Shown here: in pieces, positions 17,022 through 25,715 of the stretch
Numbering within the stretch: the stretch's first letter is position 1
Layout of the letters: each line of letters opens with the position of its first letter
NCBI GenBank assembly: GCA_945865375.1
Contig: CAMBEJ010000045.1
Location: 1 to 35,070, forward strand
Direction of reading: 5' to 3'
Length of the DNA: 35,070 nucleotides
From: Akkermansia muciniphila
GTDB taxonomy: Bacteria; Verrucomicrobiota; Verrucomicrobiia; Limisphaerales; F1-80-MAGS106
The notes under the pieces: generated by a model
Database searches by the model: none
Told to the model about the DNA's origin: nothing
Seen by the model: the letters and a program-made list of their open reading frames with translations, nothing else
Translations under genes and position numbers: made by a program

Positions 17022-20000
17022 ATGCAAAATAAAAGTTGGGTCATTTTTACGGTATTAGTTTCACTGGCTCTGCCAGCGATGGCGCAGTCGGTGGCGACTC
17101 TCACGAGCGGGGGTTTGCTAGAACCGCATGGGATCGTGACCGATTCCGAGAACAACCTGTTTATCACAGATCAGGGGAACAATCGTGTAGTCAAGTTTCT
17201 CCCAGACACAGGGGTTCTGCAAAACCTCGCTGGTGCCATCGGCTTCTCGGGGACCAATAACGGCAAGGGGTTTTTGGCAAGGTTTTCGGCTCCTCAAGGC
17301 ATCGTTTTAGCCCGTGAGGGAGTGGTGGTCGCAGATTCCGGAAATCACGCCATCCGGCACATTTCGTTGAATGGAGTTGTCACCACGCTGTCAGGGCAGC
17401 TAGGCGTTGCAGGTTTTGCTGACTCCGGACCGGGCGGCAATGGTGCGCGGTTCAGGTTTCCTTCTGGATTGGCTGCGGATCCGGATGGCACGATCTACGT
17501 TGCGGATACGAAGAACAGTGCGATCCGAAGGATTGCGATGGATGGCTCGGTGACAACCCTTGCTGGGACAACGAATGGATTTTATGAGCCCGCCGGAGTG
17601 ACCGTGTGGACCAATGGGTTGCTTCTGGTTGCGGATACCCGGAATCACTCGGTCAAATCTCTGAACCTGAGCAGTGGGATCGCGACGCTCTTGGCGGGGG
17701 CCAATTCGAGGTTCGGAGACGGTCAAGAGAACTCACTTTATGCAACCAACGCGACCTTGAGCAATCCCCTTTCCGTTCTCTGGCTGGGCCCGGAGGCAGG
17801 AATTATCATCAGCGACTCAGGAAACCATACCCTCAGGCGGCTATTTTTCGAACCTGAGATAGAAACCTTTTCGATAGAGACTTTCGCTGGTTCACTAGGC
17901 TCTCCGGGATTCATCAATGGTTTGCTAAAGGATTCGAAATTCAACTCGCCTGCGGGTCTGTCTTCTGACTTTTTGAACACCGGATTTGCGATTGCGGATC
18001 TTGCGAATAACGCGATTAGGCGCGTGCAGCGAAGCCCTGTTCAGCCTCCGGTGAAGACTCCTCAGATCGGGTGGGTGGAGTTCGTGTTTAACGAGAACCT
18101 GGGACGCACTGAGTCGAAGTTGCGGCCTGTGACAAGCGAAGTGTTCAACAATGACGTCCCCATTGCGATCATCGGGGAAGTGCAGACGGTGACTCGGTTT
18201 ACATCGTCCGCAACGTCGCCCAACTTGCTCTCTAAGGATGTGCCCCCAGACCCTGGCAAGAAGGGTTTGGATGCTCCCAACTATCGAGATGGACTGTCCA
18301 CTGATCAGGCGGCGAAGCTCAATTACTATATCAACGGCCAGGTTGATCCCCCTGGGCCGGATGTGACTATCAAGGCTATTGGCACCCACACGGAGCGACG
18401 TTCCAGTTCCATCGTTCAGGCCCGGTTTCAATTCCGGGTGTCCAATCCAGGGATTGTGGGGGCCAATCCGGCCCAGTTCTCGGTTTCCACAGCGACCCAA
18501 AAAGCCGCTGTCTATTACACAGTGGACGGATCTGAGCCTGTAGCGAACGGAGATGGCAGGGCCGGCGTGAGTCATCTGCTCGAAGGAGATGGAACCATTC
18601 GGCTCCGGATCACGACGAATGACATCGTATTTCAGGCCAAGGGCTTCAGAGCAAACTATGCGTCCAGCCAGATTGTTTCGAACGTGTTCTATGCCACCAA
18701 TTACCTCCCCAACCTGATGGCTTTTGGGTTCGCTAGATCGCGGACGAACAAAGTGGAGGGAGCGAGCGAGTTCATTGGATCGCCGGGGCAGCGTTTCTTC
18801 GCGCCGGTGACGTTGAACCTGCAAGCGGACCAGTCTATTTTCGCGATGCAGTTTGGGTTGTCTGTGACCAATGGGGCTGGGGCGCCTCGTGTTATTGGAC
18901 AACTCGTTGGGTTTGAATCCATGCTCAAGAGGGTGCGTCCAGGGAGTCCTCCTATCTTTGTGAATATTCCGCCTTCTTTTGCCACTGATGCAGCGACTGG
19001 TGGCACGAACATAACCAGCTTGTTGGTGACCAACGCTACTCAAAACTTCCTGGGAGTGGGTTGGCTCGAGCGATACGGTGGGTCCACCCTATACGACACG
19101 TCTTCTCAGGATTTGATTTCGTATTCAAAAATCGTGGAGACGGTTTTTCGTAAAGCGGACAAACGGGTGGTGTTGGGAGGCTTTTCTTTTGTGATCCCCA
19201 GCAATAGTTCCCTTTCGGATTCCTACGAGATCCAACTGAGCAGGCCCTCAGCGACGAAATATGATATCGACGCGGTGAGCAGAGATGTGTTCATCGACTT
19301 GCCGCTGAATGGATCTCAGACCGTAGGGTCGATCAACGCGATTAAGCGGATCACGCTCGCAGCACCGGGGGAGCGTTCGTACGTGGTTGGCGATCTCAGC
19401 CCCTTTTATTGGCTCAACGCAGGTGATTTCGGTGACGGCAACATCATCAACCAGGATGTTTCCCAGATTTTTCACACAGCTGCTAACCAAGTCAACCTCC
19501 CTCCCCAAGGGAGCGATTTGTTTGATGCCATGGATGCGTGCTGTGCCGTCACGTCCACGACGTTTCGGGAAGTGAAAGTCGGCAAAAGGCCGACCGGCCT
19601 CGCGCTATCCGATTTCAACCAGGATGGACTTCTTGACCTCTTGACAACCAATTTTGATGACGACTCGTTGACTTTTCGTCTTGGGAATGGGGATGGTTCG
19701 TTTGGCCCGGTCACACGAACAGCCTTGGGCATTGGGACAATCCAACCTGTGGACCTGTCCGTCATGGACGTTAACGGAGATGGGAAGCTCGATGTGTTGG
19801 TGCCCACTAGCTTCAGTGACCTAATCCACATTCACTTTGGAAATGGACATGGATCTTTTAGCGCCGCAGATCGCTATGCCAATGGCAGCGGCGTGGGTGC
19901 TGAAACCAGGGCCGTCGCTTTGGCGGATATCGACAGGGACGGATTTGGCGACTTGTTGATCGCAAACCGGCAAACGGGAAGGTTGAACCTTTTGACTAAC

Positions 20001-21752
20001 AACACTTTCGGAACCTACGTTATCAAGACCGGCTATCTCTCTGGTTCGGGAAACAGAAGTGGTCCCAAATCGGTGGTCGTGAGTGATTTGAATTCTGATG
20101 GCTGGCTGGATGCTGTGTCGGCAAATGAATTCGACGGGACAATCTCAATACTCACGAACACGGCCGCCGGCGACCTTGTTCTTAGCAGCAATATTGTGGT
20201 TGGAGGATCGATAGCGAGTGCGCCTTCTCAAGTGCTTCTCGGAGACATGACTAATACCGGATTGCCCGTGGATATCATCACGGTGAACCCGGGGGCATCG
20301 AATTTCACGGTGATCCTCCGCAGCGGCGGTGGTTTTCTGGCCCCGGTCAGTTACCCGGGAGGAGTGGGGAACAATAGCCTGACTGTCGTGGACTTAAACA
20401 ATGATGGCTTTGGTGATGTCGCGGTCACAAGCCCGCAGACGAATTCTGTTCTGGTGTTCCTGAACACGGGGACTGGCGTGCTCGGATTGCCTCGTAGCTA
20501 CAGTGTTGGGAGGAATCCTTCGCGGGTAGTTGCGGGGGATTTGGACGGGCGTGGCGGGCCGGATCTTGCCGTCTCGAATGCGGATGAAAGCACTGTGACG
20601 ATCCTTATGAACGACGGCTCGGGGCAATTTTCTTCCCCTATAGTGGCCAGCAGCGACATTTTCGAAGGCAGTCGTACCAATGAGATCAATCAGATTTCGT
20701 TTGGAGATGGAACGATCGATGTCAACGACCTGTTCGTCACGTTCAGACGTTCCTTAGACACGAGCTTGTCTTGGTACCGACGTTTCTGGTCCAACGGCGT
20801 TTTGGTTGCCAAATTGGAAGCTAACGGACCCTCTCAAGCCAAACGTCTGTTGGGGTCGGAAGTGCGCCAAGGGTCGATTAAGACCGCTTCGTCAACAAAA
20901 CAGATCGAGGGCAATGTGCCCCTACACGCCCGGGTCACAGTGGACGCGACCCAAGGTGTGGCGGGTCAAACTGTGCTCATTCCAGTGCGTGGCCGCACAC
21001 AGGGGAATCTTCCGCTTAAGATCATGCTGTTGAATGTCGAGGTCTTGCCTTTGGATGCCGCGCCTCCCCTTGACGAGCAGGTGAAGCTTTTTCCTGACGC
21101 CGCCTTTGGCTCCGTGTCGTTTTCCTCAAGCGACTCTCTGGGCAATGCCGCTGTGGCTTGTTTGAACAACGATTCAGTTGGAATTTTCGGGGATGCCACG
21201 ATCGCGAAGCTGCGGCTCACAATCCCCGCGAATGCCCGACCACGGGATGCCTACGTAGTCAGGGTCAGCAGGTTCTCCGCGTCTCCTGATGGCTTGAGCG
21301 GAGTCCCGACCAGCATTGAGCACGGCCTGCTGACGCTCAGCAACCGGGATGAATCCAGTCTCGGTGATGGAATTCCCGATAGCTGGCGCCTGACGTATTT
21401 TGGTTCCTTGGACAATGCGTTGAGTCTGGCCACTGCGGACGCGGATGGCGATGGCGTTTCTAATTGGCAGGAGTACCGCATGGGCACAAATCCGAATGAC
21501 ACCCGCTCCGCGTTACGTTTAAGCGGTCGTGGTCAGATTGCTGCCGGCGGGAACTTCTCCGGGGTGATCGTCTTGAGATGGCCCTCGGTTCAGAACAAGG
21601 AGTATTTCTTGGAGAGTTCCACGAGAATATTTGGTGGGGTATGGCTTCCGACATCTTCAACGATGCTGGGGACCGGCGGCGAGCTCTCCGTGGAGGCTTC
21701 CACAGGCTCGGATGCACAGCGCTTTTTCAGAGTGCGCCTGGCGGAGCGCTAA
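17022..21752 (+). CDS. Giant exoprotein 3: NHL propeller, FG-GAP propeller inserted in a dockerin-like module
   Basis: The protein has 1,576 residues from the ATG at 17022, chosen because it gives a clean signal peptide (MQNKSWVIFTVLVSLALPAM, then AQS) with GGAG eight bases upstream; GTG 16977 is the longest alternative. Six NHL repeats lie at about 32-336. A chitobiase-C-like repeat (YYTVDGSEP) is near 500, and a cohesin-like domain at about 583-783. The dockerin-like module begins with FGDGNIINQDVSQIF (near 800) but is interrupted. Residues about 845-1213 hold seven FG-GAP/VCBS-type repeats (SDFNQDGLLDLL, MDVNGDGKLDVLV, ADIDRDGFGDLLI, SDLNSDGWLDAVS and three more). The second calcium loop FGDGTIDVNDLFVTF then follows near 1226. 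A second cohesin-like domain (about 1303-1426), the loop DADGDGVSNWQEYRMGTNP and a C-terminus ending FFRVRLAER complete it. Its end converges on the regulator gene with a 10-base gap and no visible terminator. Confidence 0.88.
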   Translation: MQNKSWVIFTVLVSLALPAMAQSVATLTSGGLLEPHGIVTDSENNLFITDQGNNRVVKFLPDTGVLQNLAGAIGFSGTNNGKGFLARFSAPQGIVLAREGVVVADSGNHAIRHISLNGVVTTLSGQLGVAGFADSGPGGNGARFRFPSGLAADPDGTIYVADTKNSAIRRIAMDGSVTTLAGTTNGFYEPAGVTVWTNGLLLVADTRNHSVKSLNLSSGIATLLAGANSRFGDGQENSLYATNATLSNPLSVLWLGPEAGIIISDSGNHTLRRLFFEPEIETFSIETFAGSLGSPGFINGLLKDSKFNSPAGLSSDFLNTGFAIADLANNAIRRVQRSPVQPPVKTPQIGWVEFVFNENLGRTESKLRPVTSEVFNNDVPIAIIGEVQTVTRFTSSATSPNLLSKDVPPDPGKKGLDAPNYRDGLSTDQAAKLNYYINGQVDPPGPDVTIKAIGTHTERRSSSIVQARFQFRVSNPGIVGANPAQFSVSTATQKAAVYYTVDGSEPVANGDGRAGVSHLLEGDGTIRLRITTNDIVFQAKGFRANYASSQIVSNVFYATNYLPNLMAFGFARSRTNKVEGASEFIGSPGQRFFAPVTLNLQADQSIFAMQFGLSVTNGAGAPRVIGQLVGFESMLKRVRPGSPPIFVNIPPSFATDAATGGTNITSLLVTNATQNFLGVGWLERYGGSTLYDTSSQDLISYSKIVETVFRKADKRVVLGGFSFVIPSNSSLSDSYEIQLSRPSATKYDIDAVSRDVFIDLPLNGSQTVGSINAIKRITLAAPGERSYVVGDLSPFYWLNAGDFGDGNIINQDVSQIFHTAANQVNLPPQGSDLFDAMDACCAVTSTTFREVKVGKRPTGLALSDFNQDGLLDLLTTNFDDDSLTFRLGNGDGSFGPVTRTALGIGTIQPVDLSVMDVNGDGKLDVLVPTSFSDLIHIHFGNGHGSFSAADRYANGSGVGAETRAVALADIDRDGFGDLLIANRQTGRLNLLTNNTFGTYVIKTGYLSGSGNRSGPKSVVVSDLNSDGWLDAVSANEFDGTISILTNTAAGDLVLSSNIVVGGSIASAPSQVLLGDMTNTGLPVDIITVNPGASNFTVILRSGGGFLAPVSYPGGVGNNSLTVVDLNNDGFGDVAVTSPQTNSVLVFLNTGTGVLGLPRSYSVGRNPSRVVAGDLDGRGGPDLAVSNADESTVTILMNDGSGQFSSPIVASSDIFEGSRTNEINQISFGDGTIDVNDLFVTFRRSLDTSLSWYRRFWSNGVLVAKLEANGPSQAKRLLGSEVRQGSIKTASSTKQIEGNVPLHARVTVDATQGVAGQTVLIPVRGRTQGNLPLKIMLLNVEVLPLDAAPPLDEQVKLFPDAAFGSVSFSSSDSLGNAAVACLNNDSVGIFGDATIAKLRLTIPANARPRDAYVVRVSRFSASPDGLSGVPTSIEHGLLTLSNRDESSLGDGIPDSWRLTYFGSLDNALSLATADADGDGVSNWQEYRMGTNPNDTRSALRLSGRGQIAAGGNFSGVIVLRWPSVQNKEYFLESSTRIFGGVWLPTSSTMLGTGGELSVEASTGSDAQRFFRVRLAER

Positions 21753-21762
21753 AGGCTGAGAG

Positions 21763-23241
21763 TTAACCCACTTCCAGGTGCTGAGTGATGGCGAATTTTT
21801 CGATTCGCTTTCTGAGGGTCGCTCTGGTGATTCCAAGGAGTTTGGCCGCCTGCACTTGATTGCCGTTTGTCTCAGCGAGAGATTGGATCACTAGTGCGCG
21901 TTCCACCGCTGGAAGGATTCTGAGTTGCTTCTGAGTTCGAGCCCATTGAAAAAGCAGCTTGCTGAGTTGCTCCACAGATTGTGGTTGAGCGGGGTTGCTG
22001 TGACTCGGGGCATTGGGAGTTGGAACTTCGCTTCCGCTGCGGGAATCAGGGACCGGAGATTTCTCTGCCGACGACACCTGGAGTTCGGCAGGCAGATTTC
22101 CAAGGAGAATGATATCTCCAGTGGCGACCACCAGCGCTCGGTGGATGACGTTCTCGAGCTCGCGGACATTTCCAGGCCATGAATGGCTTTCAAGGGCCTC
22201 GAGGGCTTGTTCGGATATCGATTTTGGGAGTTGCCCTTGGGTTTGGCTTATCTTTTTGATGAAGAAGTTGACTAGGAGTTTAATGTCCCCTCGGCGTTCT
22301 CGCAGCGTGGGCATGTGGATTCTCACCACATTCAGGCGGTAGAACAAATCCTCTCTGAACTCCTTTTTTGCCACCGCGACCTCAAGGGCCTTGTTCGTGG
22401 CGGCTATAATCCGGACGTCCACAGAGACCGGAGTATTTCCACCGACCCTCTCAAAAGCGCCTGTCTGGATAATGCGGAGGATTTTGGCCTGAGTCGCCAG
22501 TGGCATATCGCCGACCTCATCGAGGAAAAGCGTGCCCCCATGGCAGTGTTCAAACCGTCCGATGCGTTGGGTGTGAGCGCCGGTGAAGGCTCCCTTTTCA
22601 TGACCGAAAAGCTCACTTTCCAGGAGCGTCTCGGGGATGGCCGCGCAATTTATCGCGATGAAGGGCTTCGCGGCTCTGTTGCCGTTTTTATGGAGCGACT
22701 TGGCAATCAACTCCTTTCCAGTGCCGCTTTCTCCGGTGACCATGACCGTGGCGGACGAACTGGCAACCTGCCCGATCAATTTAAATACCTCCTGCATGGG
22801 TTCGCTACGGCCTATGATTCCTTGCTCATAATCTTCCGTTTCCAGCAAAGGCTTGAAAGCATTTGTTTGATGGATCGCTTTGGAGGCTTTCAGGGTTGTG
22901 AAGATGAGGGACTTCAATTTCGGCACATCGAATGGCTTCAGAATGTAATTGTACGCACCGAGTTTCATGGCTTCGATCGCAGTCTGCGTCGTGCCATAAG
23001 CCGTCATGATGATTACCGGTAGTTTCGTGTCTAACTCCCGGATCTTCCGCAGCGTTTCGAGCCCTGAGAGACCCGCCATCCTCACGTCCATGAGGACCAT
23101 GTCTGGTTTGGCTGAAAGGATTTTAGCAAGACCCTCTTCGCCGTTGGAGCTTGTTAGAATATCAACGCCGGAATCAGCGAAAATACGTCGGAACGAGTAA
23201 AGGACATCGACCTCATCGTCGATGAGAAGGATTGTTTCCAT
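21763..23241 (-). CDS. Sigma-54-dependent response regulator, NtrC family
   Basis: The protein has 492 residues from the ATG at 23241 (a TTG six bases earlier is an alternative). The receiver domain (about 1-120) keeps the acidic pair in LLIDDE, the phospho-acceptor Asp in MVLMDVRM, the Thr in IIMTAYG and the Lys in ILKPFD. The AAA+ domain (about 140-370) has Walker A GESGTGKE, the GAFTGA loop that contacts sigma-54, Walker B GGTLFLDEVGD, and RxDLFYRL. The C-terminal Fis-type helix-turn-helix (NQVQAAKLLGITRATLRKRI) binds DNA. It should activate sigma-54 promoters after phosphorylation by a histidine kinase, but no kinase gene is in the window. It starts two bases after the stop of the membrane-protein gene, so the two are coupled. 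It faces the giant exoprotein genes end to end; a regulatory link to them is only a possibility. Confidence 0.95.
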   Translation of the reverse strand: METILLIDDEVDVLYSFRRIFADSGVDILTSSNGEEGLAKILSAKPDMVLMDVRMAGLSGLETLRKIRELDTKLPVIIMTAYGTTQTAIEAMKLGAYNYILKPFDVPKLKSLIFTTLKASKAIHQTNAFKPLLETEDYEQGIIGRSEPMQEVFKLIGQVASSSATVMVTGESGTGKELIAKSLHKNGNRAAKPFIAINCAAIPETLLESELFGHEKGAFTGAHTQRIGRFEHCHGGTLFLDEVGDMPLATQAKILRIIQTGAFERVGGNTPVSVDVRIIAATNKALEVAVAKKEFREDLFYRLNVVRIHMPTLRERRGDIKLLVNFFIKKISQTQGQLPKSISEQALEALESHSWPGNVRELENVIHRALVVATGDIILLGNLPAELQVSSAEKSPVPDSRSGSEVPTPNAPSHSNPAQPQSVEQLSKLLFQWARTQKQLRILPAVERALVIQSLAETNGNQVQAAKLLGITRATLRKRIEKFAITQHLEVG

Positions 23242-23243
23242 GG

Positions 23244-24350
23244 TCAATTTGTGGTGGGCGGTGTGGGCGTGGTGAGCTCGGCGAGCTTATGGGAGTCCTT
23301 GAATGCCACGTAAATCAATCCACCGAAAGCACTCCAAAGAACGGTTGTGGCATAGGCCACCAGCGACAATGTCAAAGCTTTGCCATGAGGGACCTCAAAA
23401 GGGGAGATGGCGAGGAAAGTGACGAAAAGGTTCTCGCGCAGACCCAGGCCGCTTGGAGTGATGGGGATGGCGGAGAAGACAACCACCATGGGGACGATGA
23501 GCGCCAAGGCGGAGAAGGTTACTGAGATGTCGAGCGCTCTGGCGATCAGCCAGAACTGAAAAACGCAAAGGGCATTAATTGCTACGGACAGCAGGATCAT
23601 ATGGAAAAGAAGAGAGGTGCGGTGGGTGCATCGGGCGCAAGAGATGATTGAGCGTGTGAAATGTCTACCGACCTTGGTGGCTTCCAGCTTGGCGAACAGG
23701 CCCAGCCATCCCCTGGTCACCCAGCCCCGTCTCGCAAGATAGAGACTCGTGACCCCTATGGCAAGCAGGCCGCATGTGAGGAGTGAGGAGAGCAAAAGGG
23801 GCCACGCATTTTGAATTTGATGGATGAACAAAGGCATGGTCGCCACGGAGAACCCTAACATGGACAGAAGCCCGATCAGTCGATCGAGAAACACCGTCGT
23901 CACGGCCTCGGTTTTGAGATGCTTCGTTTCCCGAGCAGCGAACAAGGCTTTGATCAGATCACCCCCGCTGGCACCCAGGAGAAATGAGTTGAAAAATTGA
24001 GCCACCAAAGTGATTTCCAAGGTGCGCCGGATCGGGAGTTCAAGCCCTTGAGCATGGAGCACAAGGTTCCATCGCAAAGCTCCAAGGTAAATGGCCAAGC
24101 CCATAGTCGAAATGGAGATTGAAAGAAGCCAGGGGTTTGTGGCACGAATAATTCGCGCCAACTGGCTGCCCCCGGTCTTCCATATCAGTTTGAAGCGCTG
24201 CAGTGTGGTTAGCTCGGAGGAATCAACCTGGCTTTGAGGAAGCAGAGCACGTGTCTCTTTCTCGAAGATGGAATGGAATATTGCCAGCAGGAGGAGGGCG
24301 CAGCAGACGAACCGCAGCACGCTTTTGAGAAAGTGCCGTGAGAGCGTCAC
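23244..24350 (-). CDS. Lysylphosphatidylglycerol synthase-type transmembrane (flippase-like) protein
   Basis: The protein has 368 residues from GTG 24350, which overlaps the upstream stop as GTGA. The frame is open further upstream to 24500, but that part lies inside the neighbouring gene. It has about eight hydrophobic helices and the two family signatures GASGGDLIKALFA followed by TTVFLDRLIGL, and ITPSGLGLRENLF. This family (the membrane half of MprF, also UPF0104/AglD-like) is linked to lipid or glycan flipping or transfer in the inner membrane. The soluble synthetase domain of MprF is absent. It sits between a sugar isomerase/epimerase-like gene and the regulator, in tight coupling with both. 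Substrate is unknown. Confidence 0.85.
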   Translation of the reverse strand: MTLSRHFLKSVLRFVCCALLLLAIFHSIFEKETRALLPQSQVDSSELTTLQRFKLIWKTGGSQLARIIRATNPWLLSISISTMGLAIYLGALRWNLVLHAQGLELPIRRTLEITLVAQFFNSFLLGASGGDLIKALFAARETKHLKTEAVTTVFLDRLIGLLSMLGFSVATMPLFIHQIQNAWPLLLSSLLTCGLLAIGVTSLYLARRGWVTRGWLGLFAKLEATKVGRHFTRSIISCARCTHRTSLLFHMILLSVAINALCVFQFWLIARALDISVTFSALALIVPMVVVFSAIPITPSGLGLRENLFVTFLAISPFEVPHGKALTLSLVAYATTVLWSAFGGLIYVAFKDSHKLAELTTPTPPTTN

Positions 24351-25261
24351 TCGTTGCCCCAAAGTCGTTTTATGAACTGCACGCCAGCCAGCACGTCTTC
24401 CTTGGGGAGTCCTGGGCCGAGCTCGAAAACCTTGATATGCTCGGGTGTCACAAAGCGGGCTAGCGATGGGAATGCGATGGAACCAGTCCCAGGAGGACAA
24501 TGATCGTGCCCTGGAAAACGCACATCATGGATGTGAAATCCGGCCAGTCGGTCGGCCATCGATTCCAAATGAATGACATGATCAATGAATCCCAAGTTTT
24601 CTTTGATTTGAGCGTGACCCGTGTCATGCCAATAACAGATTGTTGGGCTTTTGAACTCTTTAAAAAAGAAGTGAAAATCCGATTCGAAAGGGATTTCTTC
24701 AAGGGCTTCTCGGTTTTCTATGCCTAACCGAATGCCTCTCATCGTGGCCTGCTCTTCAATTCTTCCCAGCATCTCGTAGGCATGGTACTGATGCTTCTCC
24801 TTCCGATGCTCCCTCTTTTCCTGTGCTTCAAGACATATTTTCTCGTACTTGGGAGTGTCTTTCTGACCTTGCTCGACCATCTCCAGGAGCTTATCAGTAA
24901 AATCTTTCATCTCCACACAACCCATGTGAAGAACAACCAGCGTGGCTTTGACGCGCTCGGCTATTTCGAGGGTCTTGAGTGTGTGCTTATAAGCATTCTC
25001 GCGCTCCCTCGGATCGGTGGACGTGAATTTAAAAATATTTGGCGAAGCATGGTTGATGCCGATCGGGAGAGGGCAGAAATTGTGCAGGGACGAGATCTTG
25101 ATAACACCGTTCTCCACTGCGGTTAGAACACCGGGAAGAAGGCTTAAACGAATGCCGTGGCTCAACTCTGCGTGATCGAATCCCAGGTCGCGGATTTCTT
25201 CCAGCATGGCGCGGCCGTCAGTGTGCCTGCCTGAATTCCAACAAGTGGATAAAGAATACAT
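24347..25261 (-). CDS. Xylose isomerase-like TIM-barrel (sugar phosphate isomerase/epimerase family)
   Basis: The protein has 304 residues from the ATG at 25261 (MYSLSTCWNSGRHTDG), a family-like N-terminus. A GTG at 25291 is in frame but lies in the terminator loop. Barrel features include LGFDHAELSHGI, a strand ending VVLHMGC, GIRLGIENRE with a likely metal-binding Glu, CYWHDTGHAQI with paired His/Asp, and the late strands FHIHDV and IKVFELGPG. These fit the AP_endonuc_2 / sugar isomerase-epimerase superfamily, in which Glu, Asp and His bind a divalent metal. Exact substrate cannot be read from sequence. No Shine-Dalgarno is possible for 25261, because the T-tract of a terminator ends at the base before the ATG. 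The stop overlaps the start of the next gene. Confidence 0.8.
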   Translation of the reverse strand: MYSLSTCWNSGRHTDGRAMLEEIRDLGFDHAELSHGIRLSLLPGVLTAVENGVIKISSLHNFCPLPIGINHASPNIFKFTSTDPRERENAYKHTLKTLEIAERVKATLVVLHMGCVEMKDFTDKLLEMVEQGQKDTPKYEKICLEAQEKREHRKEKHQYHAYEMLGRIEEQATMRGIRLGIENREALEEIPFESDFHFFFKEFKSPTICYWHDTGHAQIKENLGFIDHVIHLESMADRLAGFHIHDVRFPGHDHCPPGTGSIAFPSLARFVTPEHIKVFELGPGLPKEDVLAGVQFIKRLWGNE

Positions 25262-25303
25262 AAAAAAAGCCGACAGCCTGCGTTTTGGCACAGCAGTCGG
25301 CTT
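25262..25303 (-). terminator. Intrinsic terminator after rpsU, abutting the isomerase start
   Basis: On the minus strand AAGCCGAC (25303-25296) pairs with GTCGGCTT (25274-25267), with partial extra pairing (CTG/CAG) inside. It is followed by seven T residues ending at 25262. It lies 48 bases after the rpsU stop. The base after the T-tract is the A of the isomerase ATG at 25261. Transcripts that read through are needed for the downstream genes unless a separate start exists. Confidence 0.85.
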
Positions 25304-25350
25304 GAGAATTGCGTTAGCCGCGTCATTTCAGTTAAGTGAATGCGGCTGGA

Positions 25351-25548
25351 TTAAAGATCGGCGTAGCGGGCGCTGAGCATCGCACTGAATCGTGCGACCT
25401 TCATCTTGCGCCGTTTTTTCTCGCTCGGCTTCTCGTAATGACGGTGGTTTCTAACCACTTTCAACGTGCCTTCGCGATCAATTTTCTTTTTCAGCCGTCG
25501 CAGTGCTTTCTCGACGGGCTCGCCTTTTTTGAGCTTTATCTCTGTCAA
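25351..25548 (-). CDS. rpsU: 30S ribosomal protein S21
   Basis: The protein has 65 residues with the S21 pattern: short acidic/basic start (TEIKLKKGEPVEKALRRLKK), VVRNHRHYEKPSEKKRRK in the middle, and a basic tail. The TTG at 25548 is chosen as start because homology begins there and GAGAGGA lies 10-15 bases upstream; the frame is open further but the extension is unlike S21. S21 joins the small subunit near the anti-Shine-Dalgarno helix and helps initiation. It is transcribed after obg and ends before a strong terminator. Confidence 0.93.
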   Translation of the reverse strand: MTEIKLKKGEPVEKALRRLKKKIDREGTLKVVRNHRHYEKPSEKKRRKMKVARFSAMLSARYADL

Positions 25549-25633
25549 ACTTCTTTCACATCCTCTCCAAACATTCCGCGCGCGTGGTTGACTATGCCGT
25601 CCGACCTCGGCCCTGCGCGGTGTCAGGGCGTGG

Positions 25634-25662
25634 ACACTAATAGTCACCCGCACCCGTGTCAA
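25634..25662 (-). promoter_or_regulatory. Candidate sigma-70-type promoter for rpsU
   Basis: On the minus strand, TTGACA (25662-25657) is followed after 17 bases by TAGTGT (25639-25634); a TATTAG at 25642-25637 overlaps with shorter spacing. The pair lies in the 167-base gap between obg and rpsU, about 85 bases before the rpsU start. The -35 is perfect and the -10 is moderate. Confidence 0.4.
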
Positions 25663-25715
25663 CGCGCAAAATCCTCAATGAAAGTCCCTCGCCGAGGTCG
25701 ATCATCATTCGGACC

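Noticed and set aside
17925..19043. Minus-strand open frame of about 370 codons inside exoprotein 3
   Set aside because: It lies entirely opposite a well-supported coding sequence, has no start signal and has shadow-like composition.
9455..21752. A cellulosome locus
   Set aside because: Cohesin/dockerin-like modules are present but there is no glycoside hydrolase or carbohydrate-binding enzyme domain.
25549..25715. tRNA gene between obg and rpsU
   Set aside because: No T-arm consensus or cloverleaf could be found on either strand.
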